Positions 1 to 5,770 of a stretch of DNA of 5,770 nucleotides are shown one piece after another. Source of the stretch: Acidimicrobiia bacterium (lineage in GTDB: Bacteria > Actinomycetota > Acidimicrobiia > IMCC26256 > PALSA-555); assembly GCA_022865365.1 (NCBI GenBank), contig JALHSW010000403.1:1-5770 (forward strand), in the 5' to 3' direction. Below the pieces are notes generated by a model. It did no database searches. It saw only the letters and a list, made by a program, of their open reading frames with translations, and had not been told where the DNA came from. Made by a program: the position numbers and the translations under genes. Each line of letters opens with the position of its first letter. Position 1 is the stretch's first letter.

Positions 1-563
1 ACATCAACCATTTCTCGCTCCCCCTCCTCGACCGACTCCTCGGCAACTACGGATTCGCGCCGATCGAGGAGGAGACGCGCACGGTGCTCTGCTCCGCCAA
101 CGACGAGTACCCCGTCGCATTCGGTCTCTGGAAGCAGACGCAAGCTTCGCGTTCCGTCAATCCCGCAGACCCGGACCTGCAGCTCGCCGGCGGCGTCAGG
201 CGGTACGTCGATCGATCGCGAGAGCTCCTCGAGCGCATCGATGGACGCCTTCGCCAAGTGGTCTCGTCCGGCGACGAGGTCATGGTGTGGGGCGCCGGCC
301 AGCTCACCATGAAGCTCTTGCGCGACACTGTCCTGGCCGAGGCGGACGTCATCGGCATCATCGACAGCTCACCGCAGAAGCAGGGGCTGCATTTCGCGGG
401 CGTCTCGGTGATCCCACCCGAGGCGGCGACCACCGAATCGTGCCCGGTCGTGATCGGATCTATCCATCACGCACCAGAGATCGCGCGGGCAGCCGGGGCT
501 CGTCTCGGCGAACATCGGCGGCTCGTGTTCCTGACGGCTGGCCCTGATCGCGGCGTTGTGTGA
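1..563 (+). CDS. SAM-dependent methyltransferase, C-terminal part (sugar C-methyltransferase-like), 5' truncated by window edge
   Basis: Only the last 186 codons are visible (frame starts at base 3, TGA at 561-563). The fragment opens with INHFS followed by a leucine-rich helix and NYGF. This matches the end of the catalytic domain in methyltransferases carrying the E-H-I-N-x-F-S motif; the two leading bases (ac) fit the His codon of that motif. An E-Y-P-V-A-F-G segment follows at fragment residues 35-41. Residues 90-180 look like a Rossmann-type domain: V-W-G-A-G-Q at 95-100, then G-I-I-D-S-S at 118-123, K-Q-G at 126-128 and V-I-P-P-E at 136-140. This arrangement is known from C-methyltransferases of NDP-4-keto sugars (TylC3/NovU/TcaB9 type, Pfam Methyltransf_14), although the C-terminal domain here is divergent. 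The SAM-binding domain lies outside the window. It is the only plus-strand gene here and converges on the glycosyltransferase at 596-1564. The methyltransferase family is fairly sure; a sugar substrate is inferred from family and context. Confidence 0.8.
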   Translation, partial: INHFSLPLLDRLLGNYGFAPIEEETRTVLCSANDEYPVAFGLWKQTQASRSVNPADPDLQLAGGVRRYVDRSRELLERIDGRLRQVVSSGDEVMVWGAGQLTMKLLRDTVLAEADVIGIIDSSPQKQGLHFAGVSVIPPEAATTESCPVVIGSIHHAPEIARAAGARLGEHRRLVFLTAGPDRGVV

Positions 564-595
564 TGGGGCGATGAAGTGGGTTGAGCCGCAGGAGA

Positions 596-1564
596 TCAGG
601 TGTCGTCCTCGGCGAAGCCGAGGGCCGCGCGCTCGATGAAGATCGGGCGAGCTCGCGACTCCTCGTAGATCATGCCGACGTACTCGCTCACGAGTCCGAG
701 CAGCAGGAACAGGAACCCGGCCAAGAGCAGGCTGAGTGCGACGAGGGTGCCGAATCCGGGGAAGGGGACCCCGAAGAAGAGGGCCTGCACCGTGAGCACG
801 ACGATCGCCACGAACGACAGTGCAGACAGACCAAACCCGAAGAAGGGGATCGCCTTGAGCGGCACGCGCGAGCTCGCCAAGATCCCTCGGATGGCGAATC
901 CGAGCGTCGGGATCACGCGGTAGTGCGAGACGCCCGCATGGCGTTCGGGGCGGTCGTAGGTGATCCCAGCCGACCGGAACCCGAGCCAACCGAACATCGC
1001 ACGCACCATGCGGTTGCGCTCGCGGAGTTCATTGAAGGCTTCGTAGACCCGGCGGTCGACGAGTCGGAAATCGCTGACGTCGCGCGGAACGCTGTCCGAG
1101 GTGAGCTTGTTGATCGTCCAGTAGAAGGCGGCAGCACAGAATCGGCGGAACCAGCTCGAGCCCTCGCGATTCGCGACGATGCCGTACACGTTCTCGTATC
1201 CGGCCTCCCACTGCTCGACCATCTGCGGGATGATCTCCGGAGGATCCTGGAGATCGGCGCTCATGATGACAGCCGCGTCGCCGGAGGCCCGGAGCAGTCC
1301 GGCCGTCATCCCTCCCTCCATCAAGAAGTTGCGGGACAACTGCACGATCTTGAAGCGATCGTCTTCTGCCCTGATCTTCAGGAGCCGTTCGTAGGTGTCG
1401 TCGACAGAGCCGTTCTCGACGATGATGACCTCGAAGCGGTACCGGGCGAGCTCGTCGAACACCAGGCGGAGGCGACGGGCGAGCTCGTCGACGCAGTCCG
1501 ACTCGTTGTACGCGGGGATCACGACCGAGATCAGCGGTCGCTCAGCACGCTGGTCCGGTGTCAC
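596..1564 (-). CDS. Family 2 glycosyltransferase, GtrB/DPM-type (polyprenyl-phosphate sugar transferase)
   Basis: Predicted to transfer a sugar from a nucleotide donor to polyprenyl (undecaprenyl) phosphate at the cytoplasmic membrane face. From the GTG at 1564 the protein has 322 residues, the usual length of GtrB/ArnC/YfdH-like enzymes. Visible in order: I-S-V-V-I-P-A-Y-N-E at 12-21; V-E-N-G-S-V-D-D-T near 49-57; L-S-R-N-F at 76-80; the donor/metal motif A-D-L-Q-D-P-P-E at 103-110; D-V-S-D-F-R-L-V-D-R-R at 162-172; R-H-A-G-V-S-H-Y at 208-215. Two strong membrane helices lie at about 243-265 and 270-293, then a short charged cytoplasmic tail. I chose the GTG at 1564 because it overlaps the preceding mini-ORF stop as GTGA and has GGAAG five bases upstream. 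An in-frame GTG at 1585 would add 7 residues but has no visible ribosome site. It is the last gene of the minus-strand row. Donor sugar unknown. Confidence 0.93.
   Translation of the reverse strand: MTPDQRAERPLISVVIPAYNESDCVDELARRLRLVFDELARYRFEVIIVENGSVDDTYERLLKIRAEDDRFKIVQLSRNFLMEGGMTAGLLRASGDAAVIMSADLQDPPEIIPQMVEQWEAGYENVYGIVANREGSSWFRRFCAAAFYWTINKLTSDSVPRDVSDFRLVDRRVYEAFNELRERNRMVRAMFGWLGFRSAGITYDRPERHAGVSHYRVIPTLGFAIRGILASSRVPLKAIPFFGFGLSALSFVAIVVLTVQALFFGVPFPGFGTLVALSLLLAGFLFLLLGLVSEYVGMIYEESRARPIFIERAALGFAEDDT
607..623. terminator. Candidate bidirectional hairpin at the convergent gene junction
   Basis: The sequence cctcggcgaagccgagg is a perfect 7-bp inverted repeat (607-613 with 617-623) around a 3-base loop. 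It lies in the last codons of the minus-strand glycosyltransferase and 44 bases past the plus-strand methyltransferase stop, so either transcript would form it. No T-run follows on either strand, so it is not a canonical intrinsic terminator. It may be a GC-rich termination or mRNA 3'-end stabilising hairpin, or only a codon-level coincidence. Confidence 0.25.
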
Positions 1565-1653
1565 GGGAGCTTCCAGACGATGCACTGACCGGTCGGAAGA
1601 TAGAACGGGTCATCGGGCCATGACGCGACAAACTCTTCGTAGCCGGTCGGCAT
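1561..1653 (-). CDS. 30-residue mini-ORF overlapping both neighbours; function unknown
   Basis: An ATG at 1653-1651 shares its A with the TGA of the ThDP-enzyme gene (TGATG). The 30-codon frame ends with a TGA at 1563-1561 that overlaps the glycosyltransferase GTG as GTGA. The peptide begins MPTGYEEFVASW and ends CIVWKLP. It is rich in aromatic residues (two Tyr, two Phe, two Trp), with acidic residues in the first half and no obvious membrane segment or signal peptide. I do not recognise a family. The two tight stop-start overlaps are what translationally coupled operon genes show, and otherwise the two large genes would be separated by 88 untranslated bases. Alternatives are a remnant of the 3' end of a deleted gene, or a frame whose only job is to carry ribosomes to the glycosyltransferase start. 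No clear Shine-Dalgarno precedes its ATG, which fits coupling or reinitiation. Confidence 0.45.
   Translation of the reverse strand: MPTGYEEFVASWPDDPFYLPTGQCIVWKLP
1570..1574 (-). promoter_or_regulatory. Ribosome binding site deciding the start of the family 2 glycosyltransferase
   Basis: Read on the minus strand, GGAAG lies five bases before the GTG at 1564. It sits inside the mini-ORF's last codons, and this spacing favours 1564 over the alternative GTG at 1585, which is preceded only by a pyrimidine-rich and mixed sequence. Confidence 0.5.
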
Positions 1654-3449
1654 CAGATGAACTTGAAGACTCTCGCCGCGACCTCGGGAGCAAGATCGGG
1701 TGACATGAGGTGCAGCGGCTGGGACTCCATGCTGCCGGTCGCCGTGACCCGACTCGTGATCTTCGGGTAGTAGGTCTGTTCAGGGTCGACGTGGAGGACG
1801 AAGCCATGGGGACCCGCCTCGTCGAGCGCAGAGCGGACCGCGCTCGAGCTATCCCAGTCCGGTCCGAGCTCCATGACAGGGATCCCGAACGCGCCGAAAA
1901 GCTGACCCCAATCCGGAAACCCAAGACCAGTGCGCGTGTCGCAGCCGAGGTAGTGCCCGCCCATGTGATTCCGCTGGGTCATGCGGATCGACGCGTAGCC
2001 CTCGTTGCTCATGATGAAGATCTTGAGGTTCAGATTGTTCACCGCGACAGTTGCCAACTCCTGGAGGTTCTGACAGAAGCCGCCGTCGCCCTCGACCATG
2101 AGCACCCGCCGCTCAGGGTGCGCGATGGCCGCGCCGATGGCACCGCTGAGGCCGTAGCCCATGCTCGCGAGCCCCTTGTCGGTGATCACGACCTGCCCGC
2201 GCTTCTGGAGGAACGCCTGCATCGCAACCGCGTTCGCGCCGCCACTGCTGCAAGGGATCACGACGTCGTCGCGCGTCGCGAGTTCCGAGAGCGAGAGGTA
2301 GAAGTCGTAGGGGGACACGAAGCCCGGTCCGGTCTCGTTCGCCGCTTCGCTGAGCTGGAGGAGTTCTTTCACGTTCCGGCAGAACGACACCCATTCCTCG
2401 TAGCCGCGATACGCGCGCGCGGCGAGTGCGAGCAGCGCCGCGTTCGCGTCGCCGGCCACGGCGACGTCGACGGTCGGGTGCCCCTTCTTGAGCTCGCTCG
2501 TGTCGATGTCGAACTGGACCACCCGGGCCTTGGGCGCGAACGCCTGCCAATTGAACCCGGTCTGCTGGATCCCCAGCCGCGTACCGAACGCAACGACGAG
2601 ATCGGCCTGCTGCAGCAGCACGTTCGCGTAGCGCTGACCCCACGTGTTCGGCCGTCCGAAGTAGTACTCCTCGTCGGCACCGATCCGATCGGCCCCGTTC
2701 CAGGTCGTCATCAGGGGTACGGCGCAGGCGCCGAGCACGTCTCGAACCTCGTCGGCTGTCGCTCGCGATACACCCCCACCGATGAGCCAGACGGGCCGCT
2801 CCGCCTCCTGCATCATCGTGTCGATGAGAGGCACCGCTCGTTCGGCTGCCGCGAGAGCTGCGACTCGACCGGTCCCTTCGTGAGACTCGTCAACCTGGCC
2901 GCGTCGAGGCTCGGTTGCGACCGGGGCTCCCTGGACGTCCAGGCAGACTTCGACGAAGACCGGGCCCGGGCGACCGTCGGTGCCGCGGAGGACGACCTCC
3001 AGGAACTGCTCGCGTGCGATGGGTGCCTCGATCCGAACCGACGACACCGTCACCGGTTCGACGAGGGAGACTCCATCGATCTCCTGGATGCCCCGCTGGC
3101 GCAGAGTGGGCCCCGCGAGGTCCGTGCTCTTGACCTGACCGCCGACGACGAGGAGCTCGCGGCTCTCGAGGTATGCGCCCGCCATCGCGGTCATGATGTT
3201 CGTGAGCCCGGGCCCCGCGGTCACGAGCGCGAAAGCCCGGCCCTGCCCCTCCGATTCGTTGAAGTACTCGGCCGCGATGCCCGCGGCGACCTCGTGGACG
3301 AAGGGGATGCACTGCATCCGCGTGCGCGCCGCGTCGAGGAGGTGCATGATGTTCCCACCTGCGACAAAGAAGCAGTGGGTGTAGCCGAGTTCACCGAGCC
3401 AGTCGACGATGCACTCCGCGTACTTGGTTGACGTGTCTTCCCGAGCCAC
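1653..3449 (-). CDS. Thiamine diphosphate-dependent enzyme, acetolactate-synthase-like
   Basis: This 598-residue protein has the three-domain layout of the acetolactate synthase/pyruvate decarboxylase superfamily, at normal length. The N-terminal PYR domain carries V-A-G-G-N-I-M-H-L at 29-37 and the ylide-activating Glu at E53 in V-H-E-V-A-A-G, followed by T-A-G-P-G-L-T-N at 77-84. A central domain covers about 200-345, with G-T-R-L-G at 289-293 and V-Q-F-D-I-D at 311-316. The C-terminal PP domain has the ThDP/Mg motif E-G-D-G-G-F at 453-458, with N482 27 residues after D455. Y-Y-P-K-I-T-S-R at 560-567 is typical of the C-terminus in this group. Such enzymes decarboxylate a 2-keto acid and pass the two-carbon unit to a carbonyl acceptor. 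YerE, which makes the branched sugar yersiniose, is a surface-sugar precedent. The setting beside a NeuB homologue favours sugar chemistry over branched-chain amino acid synthesis, and no regulatory small subunit is present. The GTG start lies 6 bases after the upstream stop, without a clear ribosome site, suggesting coupled translation. Substrate unknown. Confidence 0.93.
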   Translation of the reverse strand: MAREDTSTKYAECIVDWLGELGYTHCFFVAGGNIMHLLDAARTRMQCIPFVHEVAAGIAAEYFNESEGQGRAFALVTAGPGLTNIMTAMAGAYLESRELLVVGGQVKSTDLAGPTLRQRGIQEIDGVSLVEPVTVSSVRIEAPIAREQFLEVVLRGTDGRPGPVFVEVCLDVQGAPVATEPRRGQVDESHEGTGRVAALAAAERAVPLIDTMMQEAERPVWLIGGGVSRATADEVRDVLGACAVPLMTTWNGADRIGADEEYYFGRPNTWGQRYANVLLQQADLVVAFGTRLGIQQTGFNWQAFAPKARVVQFDIDTSELKKGHPTVDVAVAGDANAALLALAARAYRGYEEWVSFCRNVKELLQLSEAANETGPGFVSPYDFYLSLSELATRDDVVIPCSSGGANAVAMQAFLQKRGQVVITDKGLASMGYGLSGAIGAAIAHPERRVLMVEGDGGFCQNLQELATVAVNNLNLKIFIMSNEGYASIRMTQRNHMGGHYLGCDTRTGLGFPDWGQLFGAFGIPVMELGPDWDSSSAVRSALDEAGPHGFVLHVDPEQTYYPKITSRVTATGSMESQPLHLMSPDLAPEVAARVFKFI

Positions 3450-3455
3450 GACGCG

Positions 3456-4550
3456 CTAGTCCGGCGCGAGGCCGCGGTCGAGGATCTTCTGGCGGATCGA
3501 TGGATTGCGCGAATAGGGATTGTCCAGGGCGTCAAGCGTCAGTGGAGCTCCCTGGCTCACCGGCTTCGCGAGCTGCTCGCCGGCGATGAGCTCGCGGCAC
3601 GACAGCTGACCCTTGAGCAGCGGGACCGCGAGCACGAAGTCCCCATCAACGAGGCGATGGCCCGCCAGGAGATCACGCGCCGCGTACACCCCTCGTACAA
3701 GGCCGTCGAGGTAGTCGGTCTCGCGCAGGGTTGGGATGCGCTTGCTCGTACCCGGAGCCCCGCACATGTCCTTGGCTTTGTTGAACGCGCGAAACCACTC
3801 GTCGACCTGCTCCGGGAGCGAGCAGTACGGGGACACCGGGATTCCATCGGCTTCGATATCGATGTGGCGCTCGAAGGTCCGAGCCCCCTTGGCGTACGCA
3901 ATCGAGATCGACGACGACCAATCGTGGTACTCGTGGCTCGAGAACCCGATCGTCACGTCGGGATAGCGCCCGCGGAAGAAGTCGATCTGATTCAACTCCA
4001 GTTCGGCGTCTTCGCTCGGATACAGGGACACGCAGTGATTCAGTGCCAGAGCGATGTTCCTGTTCCCGAAGAAGGTGACGAGGTCGTCGATGTCCTTGAT
4101 CGATGACCCACCCGTCGATGCGATCACGGGCACCTTCGTCGTCGCGATCTTCTCGATCAGCACCCAGTCGTTGATGTCGGAACTCGCGAGCTTGATGATC
4201 GGCAGTCCCAATTCGGCGCAAAGATCGACCGACTGCTCGTCGAACGGCGTGGCCATCGGGATGCAGCCGCTCTCCCTGATCGCTCTCGCGAGAGTCGCGA
4301 GGTGCTCCCTCGGCATCTTGGTATCGAGTGTCTTCTTGATGTACCGAACGTCGCTGCGGTGCCGGTAGTCGGCATGGATGAACGACTCGACGTCGCGGAA
4401 CTGGAGCTTGATGGCCGCGCGCACATTGTTGTACCGGACGACCTTCGCGAAGTCGTCCACGATACGCAACCCACGATCGACATCGCCCCAGTGGTTGTTC
4501 GCGAGTTCGAGCACGAAGAGTTCGTCGAAGATGTCGCGATTGATCGTCAT
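3456..4550 (-). CDS. NeuB-family PEP-dependent sugar acid synthase (N-acetylneuraminate synthase-like)
   Basis: Predicted cytoplasmic enzyme condensing phosphoenolpyruvate with a sugar aldehyde to give a nonulosonate-type 2-keto sugar acid. The 364 residues comprise a TIM-barrel NeuB domain (about 10-265) and a C-terminal SAF/antifreeze-like domain (about 283-342). The first strand has L-E-L-A-N-N-H-W-G-D at 14-23. Putative PEP contacts, aligned by motif to Neisseria NeuB from memory, are K48 and Q50 (K-L-Q), T101 (T-P-F-D), K120 and S123 (K-L-A-S-S), S145 (A-S-T-G-G) and S204. The two metal-binding histidines fit H206 (S-S-H-E-Y) and H229 (E-R-H-I). The SAF domain opens at V-R-G-V-Y-A-A-R-D, whose R286 may be the substrate-contacting Arg. 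The position equivalent to NeuB Asn184 appears to be S175. About 22 residues follow the SAF domain. The ATG is well supported by GAGGAA six bases upstream. No CMP-transferase (NeuA) is adjacent, so the product (sialic, legionaminic, pseudaminic or other) cannot be named. Confidence 0.92.
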   Translation of the reverse strand: MTINRDIFDELFVLELANNHWGDVDRGLRIVDDFAKVVRYNNVRAAIKLQFRDVESFIHADYRHRSDVRYIKKTLDTKMPREHLATLARAIRESGCIPMATPFDEQSVDLCAELGLPIIKLASSDINDWVLIEKIATTKVPVIASTGGSSIKDIDDLVTFFGNRNIALALNHCVSLYPSEDAELELNQIDFFRGRYPDVTIGFSSHEYHDWSSSISIAYAKGARTFERHIDIEADGIPVSPYCSLPEQVDEWFRAFNKAKDMCGAPGTSKRIPTLRETDYLDGLVRGVYAARDLLAGHRLVDGDFVLAVPLLKGQLSCRELIAGEQLAKPVSQGAPLTLDALDNPYSRNPSIRQKILDRGLAPD

Positions 4551-4556
4551 GCCTGA

Positions 4557-4562
4557 TTCCTC
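4557..4562 (-). promoter_or_regulatory. Ribosome binding site of the NeuB-like gene
   Basis: GAGGAA on the minus strand, six bases before the ATG at 4550. This is the clearest Shine-Dalgarno in the window and confirms that start. It suggests the NeuB-like gene initiates independently, whereas the following ThDP gene lacks such a site. Confidence 0.65.
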
Positions 4563-4582
4563 GGGTGGACCATCGACTCGGA

Positions 4583-4600
4583 GGACGACGAAGACCGTCC
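4583..4600 (-). other. Weak hairpin in the gap between the membrane protein and NeuB-like genes
   Basis: The gap at 4551-4613 is 63 bases, the largest in the minus-strand row. Inside it, GGACGGTCTTCGTCGTCC (minus strand) can fold with five Watson-Crick and two wobble pairs around a CTTC loop. No T-run follows, and I see no convincing -35/-10 promoter between it and the ribosome site. It could attenuate or process the transcript, or mean nothing. Confidence 0.2.
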
Positions 4601-4613
4601 CTGAGCCACTTCG

Positions 4614-5770
4614 TCAGGCACCGATGCTAGTCGCTTGCCGGGTTTTCCGCTCGGCCGGTGGGTCCGGGCCGACCGTGAGCGATCGACGGGCGAGCAGCAG
4701 CAAGCTCACCACAGCGATGGCCAACGCGAGTTCGGCCATCCTTGCTGGCAGCGAGCCCGTCCGCGCGGCTTCCCACAGGAGGAGCGGCTTCGTCCGCCAG
4801 GCGCCGTGCTGGATGCATCCGTAGTAGTAGGTGGGGTCGTCCTGTACCACCGCTCCGACGGGACAGGCCTTGTCGAGAGTCGCGAGCGCCGCTTCGGCAC
4901 CTGGATTCCAGACAACCGCGACCTGAGGGATCGCAAACACCACGACCGCAACGGCGACGACCAGGAAGCCGAGTGCGCTTCTCAAGACGCGCCCGACGAA
5001 CGCCGCCAGCGCGCTCCCACCCGCCACCACGACCGCGACAACGAACGCGGGCGTGAGCGGCAGGCTCAGGCGAGGCCCCCACGCCAGCCATCCGAACGGC
5101 GCGTACCAGCTCGCGAGACCTGCCGTGTTGACGACTGCAAGCCCGAGTACGACCGCTGTCGGGAGCCAACCCTTGAGATCGTGGCGCGCTCCCAACTGTC
5201 GGATCATCACGATGCCGGCGGCCACGAGAACGAGGCACGCCGACATCCAGAACCAGAGCAAGCCGCCGTTCGGAGCAGCCCACAACGAGACGAAGAGCCG
5301 CGCCTTGAGCTCGAACCCCGGCGTCGTGAAATTCGGATCGAGATAGAACGCATTCGTCAGCTCGCCGAAGCGGAAGACGTTGAACCCGACGTTCAAGACC
5401 AGACCGATGGCGGCGCCGCTGAGCAGCGCAAGCGTCCACCGGCGTGCCGGGAGCCAGCCATCCTCGGAGTCCCGAGCGCACACGAATCCGAGGACGAGGA
5501 GGAAGGGAATCGCAGTCTCCTTCGTGGCTGCCGCGAGCCCGAGTGAGGCGGCGACGAGCAGCGGGGGTGCTCGAAGCACGACGCAGGCAATGAAGGCCAA
5601 CACGACGGCGGTCGCGAGCATCTCCGCGAAGCTGTTGCGCGAGTACCACAGGAGTGGGCCCGTCAACATCACGACGACGAGCACGTAACCCCACGCCAAC
5701 TGGAGGGCGCGACGACCGATCACGTAGACGAGAACGAGTGAGGCGAGGAAGGCGACGGCGCTGAGACGCG
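4614..5770 (-). CDS. Polytopic membrane protein, probable GT-C-type glycosyltransferase, 5' truncated by window edge
   Basis: The frame stays open to the right edge: a GTG at 5723 is possible, but 15 further in-frame codons upstream encode more of a hydrophobic helix, so the true start is outside the window. The visible 384 residues hold about ten membrane segments, roughly at fragment positions 2-18, 22-42, 48-66, 69-97, 112-133, 169-190, 202-222, 235-259, 265-286 and 344-360. Features typical of ArnT/PMT-like and related membrane transferases are T-K-E-T at 82-85, a L-W-A-A-P-N-G-G-L-L-W loop at 162-172, and W-Y-A-P-F-G-W-L-A-W-G-P-R at 221-233, resembling the W-G-P-R signature before a helix. 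A loop at about 287-343 carries cysteines 302 and 318 in A-C-P-V-G and Y-G-C-I-Q. The catalytic acidic loop expected near the N-terminus is not visible. Such proteins usually transfer a sugar from a polyprenyl-phosphate donor on the outer membrane face. The function is inferred from topology and weak motifs; an acyltransferase or uncharacterised membrane protein remains possible. Confidence 0.75.
   Translation of the reverse strand, partial: RLSAVAFLASLVLVYVIGRRALQLAWGYVLVVVMLTGPLLWYSRNSFAEMLATAVVLAFIACVVLRAPPLLVAASLGLAAATKETAIPFLLVLGFVCARDSEDGWLPARRWTLALLSGAAIGLVLNVGFNVFRFGELTNAFYLDPNFTTPGFELKARLFVSLWAAPNGGLLWFWMSACLVLVAAGIVMIRQLGARHDLKGWLPTAVVLGLAVVNTAGLASWYAPFGWLAWGPRLSLPLTPAFVVAVVVAGGSALAAFVGRVLRSALGFLVVAVAVVVFAIPQVAVVWNPGAEAALATLDKACPVGAVVQDDPTYYYGCIQHGAWRTKPLLLWEAARTGSLPARMAELALAIAVVSLLLLARRSLTVGPDPPAERKTRQATSIGA

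Noticed and set aside
564..595. An intrinsic terminator in the 32-base gap between the convergent genes
   Set aside because: I found no stem-loop and no T-run in this gap on either strand.
581..1588. A 335-codon plus-strand open frame antisense to the family 2 glycosyltransferase
   Set aside because: Low-complexity charged composition with no domain signs. The opposite strand has all the expected glycosyltransferase motifs and membrane helices.
1710..3431. A 573-codon plus-strand open frame antisense to the ThDP enzyme
   Set aside because: The translation is rich in Arg, Asp, His and Glu with no recognisable motif, whereas the minus strand carries a complete, motif-bearing enzyme over the same bases. 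Long antisense frames are expected opposite high-GC genes.
1653..3449. Naming the ThDP enzyme IlvB (biosynthetic acetolactate synthase)
   Set aside because: The fold matches, but there is no small subunit or other branched-chain amino acid gene nearby, and its neighbours are glycan genes. The family is too broad to assign a symbol by eye.
4635..5546. A 303-codon plus-strand open frame antisense to the membrane protein
   Set aside because: Arg/Glu/Asp/Gln-rich composition is what the reverse complement of a hydrophobic membrane-protein gene gives in GC-rich DNA. The minus-strand frame shows regular membrane helices.
4614..5723. Treating the GTG at 5723 as the true start of the membrane protein
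   Set aside because: The frame continues open upstream to the window edge and encodes hydrophobic helix residues there, and no ribosome binding site precedes that GTG.

Overview
The window comes from an uncultivated or unidentified bacterium with high GC content (I estimate low-to-mid 60s percent by eye). Genes are packed, two or three of the starts are GTG, and long antisense open frames run opposite the real genes, as is usual at this base composition. No gene pins down a phylum. The content is typical of a cell-surface polysaccharide or glycan locus: sugar-modifying enzymes and membrane-associated glycosyltransferases.

Layout. Positions 1-563 (+) hold the 3' end of a class I SAM-dependent methyltransferase with a C-terminal Rossmann-like domain, as in sugar C-methyltransferases; its 5' end is outside the window. 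It converges, across only 32 bases, with a minus-strand gene row that fills the rest of the window. In transcription order that row is: a polytopic membrane glycosyltransferase-like protein (4614-5770, its 5' end beyond the right edge); a NeuB-family PEP-dependent nonulosonate-type synthase (3456-4550); an acetolactate-synthase-like thiamine diphosphate (ThDP) enzyme (1653-3449), starting 6 bases after the NeuB-like stop; a 30-codon mini-ORF (1561-1653) whose ATG overlaps the ThDP gene's stop and whose stop overlaps a GTG start; and a GtrB/DPM-type family 2 glycosyltransferase with two C-terminal membrane helices (596-1564).

How they may work together (inference). The NeuB-like and ThDP enzymes are probably co-translated and are both carbon-carbon bond-forming or -breaking enzymes acting on keto acids, so they probably serve one pathway to an unusual acidic or branched-chain sugar. 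The family 2 enzyme would load a sugar onto a polyprenyl phosphate at the membrane. The polytopic protein is a plausible acceptor-side transferase that uses such lipid-linked donors on the outer face. The methyltransferase may modify a keto-sugar of the same or a neighbouring pathway. No CMP-sugar synthetase, epimerase, flippase or polymerase is visible here. The most notable points are the NeuB-like/ThDP pair and the doubly overlapping mini-ORF. I see no RNA genes, mobile elements, CRISPR arrays or attachment sites, and there is no gene-free stretch longer than 63 bases.
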